NCBI GenBank assembly: GCA_905234765.1
Contig: CAJOIF010000033.1
Span: forward strand, 1 to 26,838
Reading direction: 5' to 3'
Source: an uncultured Bacteroidales bacterium
Lineage (GTDB): Bacteria > Bacteroidota > Bacteroidia > Bacteroidales > F082
Length of the DNA stretch: 26,838 nt
How positions within the stretch are numbered: position 1 is the first letter of the stretch; every line of letters starts with the position of its first letter. Below, piece after piece: positions 1 to 8,493 of this stretch. The notes beneath the pieces are model-generated. The model ran no database searches. It saw nothing but the letters and a program-made list of their open reading frames with translations, and was not told where the DNA came from. The translations under genes were made by a program, and so were the position numbers.

Positions 1-26
1 CCGTCTTCCGCTCAGATGAATGACAA

Positions 27-98
27 GCCGATGTAGCTCAGCGGTAGAGCACTTCCTTGGTAAGGAAGGGGTCGGGAGTTCAATTCTCCCCATCGGCT
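27..98 (+). tRNA. tRNA-Thr (GGT anticodon)
   Basis: The acceptor stem GCCGATG pairs with CATCGGC at 91-97, leaving T98 as discriminator. The D-arm (GCTCAGCGGTAGAGC), the anticodon stem CTTCC/GGAAG with loop TTGGTAA (anticodon GGT, Thr) and a T-arm with GTTCAATTC are all present. CCA is not encoded. It lies 46 nt upstream of tuf on the same strand with no terminator between, so it may be transcribed together with tuf. Confidence 0.97.
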
Positions 99-144
99 CG
101 ATTTTTTATGGAATAGAGTTCATAACCTTAAATAGAAAAGCAAA

Positions 145-1318
145 ATGGCAAAAGAAAAATTCGAAAGAACTAAACCGCACGTCAACATTGGTACTATCGG
201 CCACGTTGACCACGGCAAGACCACTTTGACCGCTGCTATCACCCTGCACCTGGCCAAGAAGGGTCTTTCGGAAGTGAAGAGCTTCGACTCCATCGACTCC
301 GCTCCTGAAGAGAAAGAAAGAGGTATCACCATCAACACCGCTCACGTTGAGTATCAGACCGAGAAGCGTCACTATGCACACGTCGACTGCCCCGGCCACG
401 CTGACTACGTGAAGAACATGGTTACTGGTGCTGCCCAGATGGACGGTGCTATCATCGTTGTCGCCGCCACCGACGGTCCCATGCCTCAAACCCGTGAGCA
501 CATCCTGTGTGCCGCGCCTTGTGGTGTTCCTGAACAAGTGCGACCTCGTTGACGACGAAGAGTTGCTCGAATTGGTTGAGATGGAAATCCGCGACCTCCT
601 CGGCAAGTACGAATTCGATGCCGACAACACGCCTATCATCCGTGGCTCCGCTCTGGGTGCCCTGAATGATGACCCGAAGTGGACTGGCGCCATCGACGAA
701 CTGATGGATGCTTGCGACACTTGGATTCCTGAGCCTCAGCGTGCCGTTGATAAACCGTTCCTGATGCCTATCGAGGACGTGTTCTCCATCACTGGCCGTG
801 GTACCGTTGCTACTGGTCGTATCGAGACTGGCGTCATCCACGTTGGTGACCCCGTCGAAATCCTCGGTATGGGTGCTGAAAAGCTGAAGTCAGTTGTCAC
901 TGGTGTGGAAATGTTCCGCAAGATTTTGGACGAAGGTGAAGCTGGCGATAACGCTGGTCTGTTGCTCCGTGGTATCGACAAGGACGAAATCCGCCGTGGT
1001 ATGGTTATTGCCAAGCCCGGTTCGGTGAAGCCTTACCACCACTTCAAGGGTCAGGTTTACGTCCTGAGCAAAGAAGAAGGTGGCCGTCACACCCCGTTCC
1101 GTAACAAGTATCGTCCTCAGTTCTACTTCAGAACCACCGACGTTACTGGTGAAATCACCCTGCCCGACGGCATGGAGATGGTTATGCCTGGCGACCATGT
1201 CACCATCGACGTTAAGTTGATTGCCGACATCGCCATGGACAAGGGTCTCCGCTTCGCTATCCGTGAAGGTGGCCGTACCGTTGGTTCCGGTCAGGTGATC
1301 GAAATCATCGACGATTGA
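145..1318 (+). CDS. tuf: Elongation factor Tu, reading frame broken by a ~17-nt gap
   Basis: EF-Tu is the GTPase that delivers aminoacyl-tRNA to the ribosome. The first frame (from ATG 145) carries the P-loop GHVDHGKT at residues 19-26, the switch region with RGITI, DCPGH, and runs well to REHIL (codon ending at 507). It then goes out of frame and stops at 552. A second frame resumes at 509 with [12 protein letters not shown] (the NKxD guanine-binding motif) and continues through domains 2 and 3 to TGA 1316-1318. The family normally reads IL-LARQVG-VPRL here, so six codons are represented by one base: 17 nt are missing. Restoring them gives 396 codons, the usual length. Since EF-Tu is essential, I infer an assembly or consensus error unless another intact tuf exists. 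It lies downstream of tRNA-Thr and ends at a strong terminator. Confidence 0.95.
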
Positions 1319-1334
1319 TCCAATCATTGATTCT

Positions 1335-1365
1335 ATAAGGGTGGGGCAACACCCACCCTTATTTT
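1335..1365 (+). terminator. Intrinsic terminator after tuf
   Basis: An 11-bp perfect stem, ATAAGGGTGGG (1335-1345) with CCCACCCTTAT (1352-1362), has a six-base loop and is followed by TTT. It ends directly at the first base of tRNA-Trp, so it separates tuf transcription from the tRNA-Trp/secE unit or sets the tRNA 5' boundary. Confidence 0.85.
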
Positions 1366-1438
1366 ACGGGCGTAGCTCAGTTGGTAGAGCATCGGTCTCC
1401 AAAACCGAGTGTCGAGAGTTCGAGCCTTTCCGCCCGTG
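1366..1438 (+). tRNA. tRNA-Trp (CCA anticodon)
   Basis: The acceptor stem ACGGGCG (1366-1372) pairs with CGCCCGT (1431-1437), with G1438 as discriminator. The D-arm has TTGGTAGAGC, the anticodon stem is TCGGT/ACCGA with loop CTCCAAA (anticodon CCA), and the T-loop is GTTCGAGCC. The tuf - tRNA-Trp - secE order is typical of Bacteroidota and many other bacteria. Confidence 0.97.
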
Positions 1439-1463
1439 CTTTTTATAAAGGTTCAATAGTAAG

Positions 1464-1652
1464 ATGAAAATTGTAAACTACATTAAAGAGTGCTACATGG
1501 AACTCAAGGAAAAGGTCACTTGGCCTACCTGGAGTGAACTCAGAAGTAGCGTTATCGTTGTGTCCATTGCTTCCCTGATCATCGCCCTCGTGGTGTTCTT
1601 GATGGACTTTTCTTTCCAACATCTTTTGGAAGCGTTTTACAAACTCTTCTGA
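1464..1652 (+). CDS. secE: Preprotein translocase subunit SecE
   Basis: This is the small membrane subunit that clamps SecY in the SecYEG translocon. The 62 residues match the short single-helix SecE form. An amphipathic N-terminal part carries the family signature KEKVTWPTWSEL (residues 15-26) and is followed by one hydrophobic helix at about residues 29-48. It starts 25 nt after tRNA-Trp and precedes nusG, the conserved secE-nusG arrangement. The 5' leader has no strong Shine-Dalgarno site. Confidence 0.96.
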   Translation: MKIVNYIKECYMELKEKVTWPTWSELRSSVIVVSIASLIIALVVFLMDFSFQHLLEAFYKLF

Positions 1653-1710
1653 TTGTATGTATATTGAATCTTGATGAGCATTTGACGTTAACTTGAAAAT
1701 TGTCAGGAAG

Positions 1711-2259
1711 ATGAGCGAGTCAAACGAAAGGAAATGGTATGTGGTGAAGGCCATCACTGGTAAGGAGAAAAAGGTAAAGGAATACCTTGAATCCGAGATC
1801 AATAGGCTGAACCTACAAGATCTTATTCCTACAGTGCTGATACCGACCGAGAAGTACTACGAGGTGAAGAATGGCAAGAAGGTGAGCAAAGAGCGCAACT
1901 ACTTGCCGGGTTATGTCCTTGTTGAAGCTGTCTTGGTGGGTGAGGTCGTTCATGTGATCAAGAACGTCCCCAACGTGCTCGGTTTTTTGGGTACCAACGG
2001 TGAACCCGACCCGTTGCGTCCGCTTGAGGTGAAGCGTATCCTCGGCAAGATGGATGAGCTTCAGAGTATGGCGCCCGCCAATGATGTCACGTTCATGGTT
2101 GGTCAGTCGGTCATTGTCAACGATGGTCCTTTCAGCACTTTCAACGGTATCATCGAAGAGGTGAACGAAGAGAAGAAGAAGCTGAAGGTTTCGGTGAAGA
2201 TTTTCGGACGCAAGACCCCCTTGGAACTGAGTTTCTTCCAAGTCAAGTTGGAGAGTTGA
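1711..2259 (+). CDS. nusG: Transcription termination/antitermination factor NusG
   Basis: NusG binds RNA polymerase, promotes processivity, and links it to Rho or the ribosome. The 182-residue product has the NGN domain at the N-terminus ([15 protein letters not shown] from about residue 7; [10 protein letters not shown] in the middle) and a C-terminal KOW domain ([17 protein letters not shown]). I chose ATG 1711 rather than the in-frame TTG at 1693 because family proteins begin close to the KWYVV segment and a purine-rich AGGAAG sits just upstream. It lies between secE and rplK in the standard order. Confidence 0.96.
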   Translation: MSESNERKWYVVKAITGKEKKVKEYLESEINRLNLQDLIPTVLIPTEKYYEVKNGKKVSKERNYLPGYVLVEAVLVGEVVHVIKNVPNVLGFLGTNGEPDPLRPLEVKRILGKMDELQSMAPANDVTFMVGQSVIVNDGPFSTFNGIIEEVNEEKKKLKVSVKIFGRKTPLELSFFQVKLES

Positions 2260-2308
2260 TGTGAAGTGCGAGTTAAATTTGTTGCCTAATTAAATAAGGA
2301 ATAAAAAA

Positions 2309-2755
2309 ATGGCAAAAGAAGTAAGCGGATTAATCAAACTGCAGATTAAAGGAGGAGCCGCGAATCCCGCTCCGCCCGTTGGCCCTGCTTTGGGTTCGAA
2401 GGGTGTGAACATCATGGAATTCTGCAAGCAGTTCAACGCCCGTACACAGGATCAGGCTGGCAAGGTTTTGCCCGTCATCATCACTGTTTACAAGGACAAG
2501 TCTTTCGACTTCGTCGTGAAGGCTTCGCCCGTGGCGGTCTCCATCATCGAAGCCGCGAAGATCAAAGGCGGTTCCAAGGAGCCTAACCGTACGAAAGTCG
2601 GTTCATTGACTTGGGACCAAGTGCGTGAAATCGCGACCAACAAGATGAAGGACATGAATTGCTTCACCGTGGAGTCTGCCATGTCTATGGTTGCCGGTAC
2701 GGCCCGTAGCATGGGAGTGAAGATTACAGGCGAATCACCTTTAAAGAAAGACTAA
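2309..2755 (+). CDS. rplK: 50S ribosomal protein L11
   Basis: L11 is part of the GTPase-associated centre of the large subunit, binding the 1067 region of 23S rRNA. It has 148 residues, the normal length. The N-terminal domain contains the conserved [14 protein letters not shown] segment (about residues 22-35) and [15 protein letters not shown]. The C-terminal RNA-binding domain includes [12 protein letters not shown] and ends with the [13 protein letters not shown] signature. It is 40 nt upstream of rplA and in the same transcription unit. Confidence 0.98.
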   Translation: MAKEVSGLIKLQIKGGAANPAPPVGPALGSKGVNIMEFCKQFNARTQDQAGKVLPVIITVYKDKSFDFVVKASPVAVSIIEAAKIKGGSKEPNRTKVGSLTWDQVREIATNKMKDMNCFTVESAMSMVAGTARSMGVKITGESPLKKD

Positions 2756-2795
2756 GTCTTCAATGCATTTGTAGAACAAACAAAAAGTTAGTTAA

Positions 2796-3491
2796 ATGTC
2801 AAAAGTATCCAAACAGAGGAAAGAAGCTTTGGCTAAGTTCGACAAAAGCAAGAGTTACTCCTTAAGCGAAGCGGTTGATATCGTAAAACAGATCACCTAC
2901 ACCAAATTCGATGCTTCAATCGACCTGAACATCCGCCTGGGTGTCGACCCCCGCAAGGCCAACCAAATGGTGCGCGGTTCGGTGACGTTGCCTCACGGAA
3001 CGGGTAAGGTGGTGCGTGTCTTGGTTCTCTGCAACCCTGACAAGGCACAAGAAGCATTGGATGCAGGTGCTGATTTCGTCGGTCTGGATGAATACATCCA
3101 AAAGATCAAGGACGGTTGGACCGATATCGACGTTGTGATTACCACTCCTAACATCATGCCTAAAGTTGGTGCTCTCGGACGTATCCTCGGTCCCCGCGGA
3201 TTGATGCCGAACCCCAAGACTGGCACTGTTACGATGGATGTCGCAAAAGCTGTGCAAGAAGTGAAAGCTGGTAAGATCGACTTCAAGGTCGACAAGTACG
3301 GTATCATTGCTTCCAGCGTCGCCAAGGTCAGCTTCTCTCCAGAAAAGATTGTTGATAACGCTAAGGAACTGATCCAGACCGTTATCAAGTTGAAACCAGC
3401 CGCTGCTAAAGGTACGTACATGAAGAGTGTATATATCTCCAGCACGATGAGCCCGGGTGTGCAGATCGATGTCAAATCAGTGTCAAACTAA
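2796..3491 (+). CDS. rplA: 50S ribosomal protein L1
   Basis: L1 forms the mobile L1 stalk at the E site of the 50S subunit and in many bacteria represses its own operon. The 231-residue product is full length. It shows the family regions [16 protein letters not shown] near the N-terminus, the central domain with [13 protein letters not shown], and the signature [15 protein letters not shown] followed by [14 protein letters not shown]. It ends 20 nt before the rplJ start codon. Confidence 0.98.
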   Translation: MSKVSKQRKEALAKFDKSKSYSLSEAVDIVKQITYTKFDASIDLNIRLGVDPRKANQMVRGSVTLPHGTGKVVRVLVLCNPDKAQEALDAGADFVGLDEYIQKIKDGWTDIDVVITTPNIMPKVGALGRILGPRGLMPNPKTGTVTMDVAKAVQEVKAGKIDFKVDKYGIIASSVAKVSFSPEKIVDNAKELIQTVIKLKPAAAKGTYMKSVYISSTMSPGVQIDVKSVSN

Positions 3492-3511
3492 ATTGAAAGG
3501 AATTTGTTGAA

Positions 3512-4014
3512 ATGAGAAAAGAAGATAAACAAGTCCTCAACTGCAGGCTTGCCCGAATTTCTATCTGACCGATGTTTCCGACCTTAACGCCGAGAAGACC
3601 AGCCAGCTGAGAAGGCAATGCTTCAACAGTGGTGTGAAAATGATCGTTGTCAAGAACGCCCTCTTCCACAAAGCTATGATGCAGATGGGTAAGGACTATG
3701 AAGGTCTTTACGACGTTCTGAAAGGATCAACTGCCGTGATGTTCTGCGAGACCGGCAACGCTCCCGCGAAACTGATCAAAAACTTCCGCAAGACCAGCGA
3801 CCGTCCCATTTTGAAGGGAGCCTTCATTGAGGAATGCTGCTACATCGGTGACGATATGATCGACGCCCTGTGCAACATCAAGTCGAAGAACGACCTCATC
3901 GCCGACGTCATCGCTCTGTTGCAGTCGCCGATGAAGAACCTCGTAAGCGCCTTGCAATCCAGTGGCCAAAAGCTGAGCGGAGTCCTCGAAACCCTGTCTG
4001 AAAGACCGGAATAA
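3512..4014 (+). CDS. rplJ: 50S ribosomal protein L10, N-terminus broken by a ~19-nt gap
   Basis: L10 anchors L7/L12 dimers to the ribosomal stalk. ATG 3512 gives the expected start MRKEDKQVL, but the frame then runs into TGA. From 3541 a second frame gives LQACPNFYLTDVSDLNAEKTSQL and continues as typical Bacteroidota L10 (GVKMIVVKNALFHKAM) to the stop at 4014. Family spacing between MRKEDK and FYL is about 16 residues. Only about nine are present plus two stray bases, so roughly seven codons (19 nt) are missing, which also explains the frame change. A gene finder would call only 3634-4014. The gene is essential and unlikely to be really broken, so I infer a sequence or assembly error. It lies between rplA and rplL. 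Confidence 0.92.
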
Positions 4015-4081
4015 TAAATATTGAATGTAAAGAGTCATTCGAAAATCAAAGCAAGTATTAACAATTAAAAATATTAGTAAA

Positions 4082-4459
4082 ATGGCAGATCTTAAAGCTT
4101 TTGCTGAACAATTAGTCAATCTTACCGTGAAGGAAGTGAACGAACTCGCTACCATCCTGAAGGAAGAATACGGTATCGAACCCGCAGCCGCTGCTGTTGC
4201 AGTCGCTGCTCCTGCTGCCGGTGGTGCTGCCGCCGCTGCTGAAGAAAAGACTTCTTTCGATGTCATCCTGAAGAGCGCCGGCGCCCAGAAACTCGCCGTC
4301 GTGAAGCTGGTGAAGGAACTCACGAGCCTCGGCCTGAAGGAAGCCAAGGAACTCGTTGATGCCGCCCCGAAACCCATCAAGGAAGGCGTGAGCAAAGACG
4401 AAGCCAATGCACTGAAGAGCCAACTCGAAGAGGCCGGTGCAGAGGTCGAAGTGAAATAA
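4082..4459 (+). CDS. rplL: 50S ribosomal protein L7/L12
   Basis: This is the multicopy stalk protein that recruits translational GTPases. The 125 residues include an N-terminal dimerisation region ([22 protein letters not shown]), an Ala/Val/Gly-rich hinge at about residues 38-56, and a C-terminal domain with [17 protein letters not shown] and [21 protein letters not shown]. It is 67 nt downstream of rplJ and is followed by a 153-nt gap with two hairpins before rpoB. Confidence 0.98.
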   Translation: MADLKAFAEQLVNLTVKEVNELATILKEEYGIEPAAAAVAVAAPAAGGAAAAAEEKTSFDVILKSAGAQKLAVVKLVKELTSLGLKEAKELVDAAPKPIKEGVSKDEANALKSQLEEAGAEVEVK

Positions 4460-4493
4460 ATAGGATTCGTATCCGTCAAGAACGGCATTATAA

Positions 4494-4555
4494 CCTCAGA
4501 TCTGGGTGAAAATTCGGGTCTGAGGTTTGGTGTCGATTTTTCGCTTATAGCGAAA
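4494..4555 (+). promoter_or_regulatory. Two hairpins between rplL and rpoB (possible attenuator or processing site)
   Basis: A first stem CCTCAGATC (4494-4502) pairs with GGTCTGAGG (4517-4525), including one G-T pair. A second, TTTCGCT (4539-4545), pairs with AGCGAAA (4549-4555). Neither is followed by a clean poly-T run, though a short pyrimidine-rich stretch follows. In Escherichia coli the same gap holds an attenuator that lowers rpoBC relative to rplJL and an RNase III site. A comparable role here is inference from position and structure. Confidence 0.5.
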
Positions 4556-4612
4556 GCACCCTTTTCCCTTTAGTTCGTCTTTCCCAATTCATCAATTAAA
4601 AAATCATCTACT

Positions 4613-7600
4613 TTGGCTACAAAATCAACTGAAAGAATCAGCTTCGCGTCCATCAAGAAGCCTTTCGACTACCCTGATTTCCTTGACATCCAGCTTCAGT
4701 CTTTCCAGGATTTCTTCCAATTGGAGACCAATCCCGACAACAGGAAAAACGAAGGACTTTACAAGGTTTTCGCCGAAAACTTCCCCATCACCGACGCAAG
4801 GGGCAATTTTACTTTAGAGTTTCTTGACTACTACATAGATGCTCCGCGATACAGCATTCCAGAGTGCATCGAGCGTGGCCTTACCTATAGTGTTCCTTTG
4901 AAGGCCAAGCTGAGATTGTCATGCAACGACGAGGAACATGAAGATTTTGAAACAGTCGTCCAAGATGTCTATTTGGGCATGATCCCCTACATGACGCCTC
5001 GTGGCACCTTTGTGATCAATGGTGCCGAGCGCGTGGTGGTGTCGCAACTGCACCGCTCACCTGGCGTGTTCTTCGGTCAGAGCCAACACTCCAACGGTAC
5101 GATGCTCTATTCGGCCCGTATCATCCCGTTCAAGGGTTCGTGGATGGAGTTCTCTACCGACATCAACAACGTCATGTATGCCTACATCGACCGCAAGAAG
5201 AAGTTGCCCATCACCACTTTGCTGCGTGCCATTGGATACGAGACCGATAAGGACATTCTCGATATCTTCAACCTCGCCGAAGAGGTGAAGGTCTCGAAAG
5301 CAGGCTTGAAGCGCGTCTTGGGTCGTAAACTTGCCGCCCGTGTGGTGCATACTTATCTTGAGGATTTCGTCAACGAGGATACTGGCGAGCTGGTCTCCAT
5401 CGAGCGTAACGAAATCATTCTCGAGCGTGACACCGTGCTTGAAGACGAGCACATCCAGAAGATTGTTGACAGCGGCGTAAAGACCGTGCTGCTACATCCC
5501 GAGGAGACTCGCGACGAGAACGACCGCGTTTCCGACTATTCGGTAATCTTCAAGACTTTAGAGAAAGACACATGTAACTCGGAGAAAGAAGCTGTTGAGT
5601 ATATCTATCGCCAACTGCGCAATGCCGAGCCGCCCGATGAGGAAACGGCCCGTGGCATCATCGACAAGCTGTTCTTCTCCGACAAGAGATATGACCTTGG
5701 GTTGGTGGGCCGTTACCGCATCAACCGTAAGTTGGGACTTTCCATCCCTGCTGATGTGAAGGTGTTGACCAAGGAAGACATCATTGCCATTATCAAATAT
5801 TTGGTCGAATTGCTGAGCAGCAAGGCCGAGATCGATGATATCGACCACTTGAGCAACCGTCGTATCCGTACTGTGGGCGAGCAACTCGCCGCGCAGTTCG
5901 GAGTGGGTTTGGCTCGTATGGCTCGTACCATCCGTGAGCGCATGAACGTGCGTGACAACGAGGTGTTTACGCCCATCGACTTGATTAACGCCAAGACCTT
6001 GTCGTCGGTCATCAATTCGTTCTTCGGTACCAACCAGCTGTCGCAGTTTATGGATCAGACCAACCCGCTGTCGGAAATCACGCACAAGCGCCGTATCTCC
6101 GCTTTGGGTCCTGGCGGTCTGTCGCGTGACCGTGCCGGTTTTGAGGTGCGTGACGTTCACTACACGCACTATGGTCGTCTGTGTACCATTGAGACCCCTG
6201 AAGGTCCTAACATCGGTCTGATTTCGTCACTCTGCGTATTCGCCAAGATCAATGAGCTCGGCTTCATTGAGACCCCTTACCGCGAGGTGCATGATGGTGT
6301 GGTCGATTTCCGCAAGAAGCCCGTTTATCTGACGGCTGAGTTAGAGGAAGACAAGATCATTGCTCAGGCTACTACCCCCGTTGATAAGGACGGCCATTTC
6401 ATCGACCAGAATATCAAGGCGCGTTATGTGGCTGATTATCCTATTGTTAGTCCCGAAGAGATTCAGTTGATGGATGTGGGTCCCAACCAAATTGCTTCTA
6501 TCGCTGCCTCTTTGATTCCGTTCTTGGAGCACGACGACGCCAACCGTGCTTTGATGGGATCGAACATGATGCGTCAGGCCGTGCCGTTGATGAATCCCGA
6601 GAGCCCCATCGTGGGTACGGGCATCGAACGTTCCGTGGCTCGCGACTCTCGTGTACTCATCACTGCCGAGGGCGAAGGTGAGGTCGTCTTTGTGGATTCG
6701 AAGAAAATCGTAGTTCGCTACGACCGCACTGATGACGAGCGTTTGGTGAGCTTCGACGACGATGTGAAGACCTATTACCTTACCAAATACGCGCGTACCA
6801 ACCAGAACACGAGCATCAATATCAAGCCTATCGTGCGTCGTGGCGACCACGTGACCAACGGCCAAATCATGACCGAGGGTTATGCTACCCAGAACGGCGA
6901 CTTGGCTTTGGGCCGCAACCTGAAGGTGGCCTTCATGCCTTGGAAGGGTTACAACTATGAGGATGCCATCGTGATTTCGGAGCGTATCGTCAAGGAAGAC
7001 CTGTTTACCTCTGTGCATATCGAAGAGTTCACCCTTGAGGTGCGTGATACGAAGCGTGGTTTGGAAGAGCTGACCAACGACATCCCGAACGTGAGTGCCG
7101 ATGCCACCAAGGATTTGGACGAGCACGGTATCATCCGTGTGGGTGCCGAGGTAAAGGAAGGCGACATTCTGGTGGGTAAGATTACCCCGAAGGGCGAAAC
7201 CGATCCGACACCTGAAGAGAAGTTGCTCCGCGCCATCTTCGGTGATAAGGCTGGCGACGTGAAGAACGCTTCGCTGAAGGCTGGCCCCTCAATGAAGGGT
7301 GTGGTTATCGGCAAGCGTCTGTTCTCGCGTCTGCAAAAGGATCGCAAGGCTCGCGCCAAGGACAAGGAAGACATCGCCAAGATCGATGCCGCCTGTAATA
7401 AGGAACTGGCAGCCTTGAAGGATGTGCTGGTTGAGAAGTTGATGACGCTGTTGAACGGACATGTTTCGACAGGTGTTTACAACAACTTCAAAGATCAGCT
7501 CATCGCTAAGAAGGTCAAATTCACTGCTAAGGTGTTGATGGACATCGACTATCTGACCGTCAACCCGAATAAGTGGACGAATGATGACAAGATCAATAAG

Positions 7601-8458
7601 ATGATTGGTGCCATTATCGACAACTATACCGTGAAGCACAAGGAAATCGAAGGCCGTTACAACCGCGAGAAATACGTGGCCAGTGTCGGCGACGAGCTGC
7701 CCAATGGTATTGTCCAGATGGCGAAGGTCTATGTGGCGAAGAAGCGCAAGCTGATGATTGGTGACAAGATGGCCGGTCGTCACGGTAACAAGGGTATCGT
7801 TTCGCGCATCGTGCGTGCCGAGGATATGCCTTTCTTGGCCGACGGCACTCCTGTCGACATCGTCTTGAACCCCTTGGGCGTGCCTTCGCGTATGAACCTC
7901 GGACAGATTTATGAGACCGTGCTTGGCTGGGCTGGACACGAGCTCGGATTGAAGTTTGCCACTCCGATCTTCGATGGCGCCACGCTTGAAGAGATTAACG
8001 AATACATGGCGAAGGCGGGTCTGCCTGCCAACGGCCGTATGCAGCTTTACGATGGCGAGACAGGTGAGCCTTTCGACCAGCCTGCCACCGTGGGTTACAT
8101 CTACATGCTGAAGTTGCACCACATGGTCGACGACAAGATGCATGCCCGTTCCATTGGTCCTTACTCCCTCATCACGCAACAGCCTCTTGGCGGTAAAGCC
8201 CAGTTCGGCGGCCAGCGTTTCGGTGAAATGGAGGTCTGGGCCCTTGAGGCATTCGGTGCCAGCAATGTCCTTCAGGAAATCCTGACGGTGAAGTCCGATG
8301 ACGTGAACGGTCGTGCCAAGGCATACGAGGCCATCGTCAAGGGCGACAACATGCCTGTGCCGAGCATCCCCGAATCCTTCAACGTGTTGATCCACGAACT
8401 CCGTGGCTTAGGCCTGGAGATTACTTTCAAGGACAAGAACGGAAAAGTCTTGAACTGA
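4613..8458 (+). CDS. rpoB: DNA-directed RNA polymerase subunit beta
   Basis: This is the beta subunit of RNA polymerase, forming the fork loop, the rifampicin pocket and half of the active-site cleft. The 1281 residues match Bacteroidota RpoB length. The rifampicin region is visible near residues 473-505 ([22 protein letters not shown]) with the usual wild-type residues. Further landmarks are [55 protein letters not shown] and the C-terminal [24 protein letters not shown]. The best start is TTG 4613 (product [15 protein letters not shown]), since family N-termini begin just before the NFAS/SFAS segment and no nearby in-frame ATG fits. rpoC follows after 35 nt. Confidence 0.98.
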   Translation: MATKSTERISFASIKKPFDYPDFLDIQLQSFQDFFQLETNPDNRKNEGLYKVFAENFPITDARGNFTLEFLDYYIDAPRYSIPECIERGLTYSVPLKAKLRLSCNDEEHEDFETVVQDVYLGMIPYMTPRGTFVINGAERVVVSQLHRSPGVFFGQSQHSNGTMLYSARIIPFKGSWMEFSTDINNVMYAYIDRKKKLPITTLLRAIGYETDKDILDIFNLAEEVKVSKAGLKRVLGRKLAARVVHTYLEDFVNEDTGELVSIERNEIILERDTVLEDEHIQKIVDSGVKTVLLHPEETRDENDRVSDYSVIFKTLEKDTCNSEKEAVEYIYRQLRNAEPPDEETARGIIDKLFFSDKRYDLGLVGRYRINRKLGLSIPADVKVLTKEDIIAIIKYLVELLSSKAEIDDIDHLSNRRIRTVGEQLAAQFGVGLARMARTIRERMNVRDNEVFTPIDLINAKTLSSVINSFFGTNQLSQFMDQTNPLSEITHKRRISALGPGGLSRDRAGFEVRDVHYTHYGRLCTIETPEGPNIGLISSLCVFAKINELGFIETPYREVHDGVVDFRKKPVYLTAELEEDKIIAQATTPVDKDGHFIDQNIKARYVADYPIVSPEEIQLMDVGPNQIASIAASLIPFLEHDDANRALMGSNMMRQAVPLMNPESPIVGTGIERSVARDSRVLITAEGEGEVVFVDSKKIVVRYDRTDDERLVSFDDDVKTYYLTKYARTNQNTSINIKPIVRRGDHVTNGQIMTEGYATQNGDLALGRNLKVAFMPWKGYNYEDAIVISERIVKEDLFTSVHIEEFTLEVRDTKRGLEELTNDIPNVSADATKDLDEHGIIRVGAEVKEGDILVGKITPKGETDPTPEEKLLRAIFGDKAGDVKNASLKAGPSMKGVVIGKRLFSRLQKDRKARAKDKEDIAKIDAACNKELAALKDVLVEKLMTLLNGHVSTGVYNNFKDQLIAKKVKFTAKVLMDIDYLTVNPNKWTNDDKINKMIGAIIDNYTVKHKEIEGRYNREKYVASVGDELPNGIVQMAKVYVAKKRKLMIGDKMAGRHGNKGIVSRIVRAEDMPFLADGTPVDIVLNPLGVPSRMNLGQIYETVLGWAGHELGLKFATPIFDGATLEEINEYMAKAGLPANGRMQLYDGETGEPFDQPATVGYIYMLKLHHMVDDKMHARSIGPYSLITQQPLGGKAQFGGQRFGEMEVWALEAFGASNVLQEILTVKSDDVNGRAKAYEAIVKGDNMPVPSIPESFNVLIHELRGLGLEITFKDKNGKVLN

Positions 8459-8493
8459 TGTAAAACTAATGTTCTGTAAACAATCATAAGAAT

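Noticed and set aside
145..1318. Programmed ribosomal frameshifting in tuf
   Set aside because: No slippery heptamer is evident at the junction, six conserved residues are missing, and a 17-nt loss explains the data better.
1693..1710. TTG 1693 as the nusG start
   Set aside because: It adds six residues not expected for NusG and leaves the purine-rich AGGAAG unused. ATG 1711 fits better.
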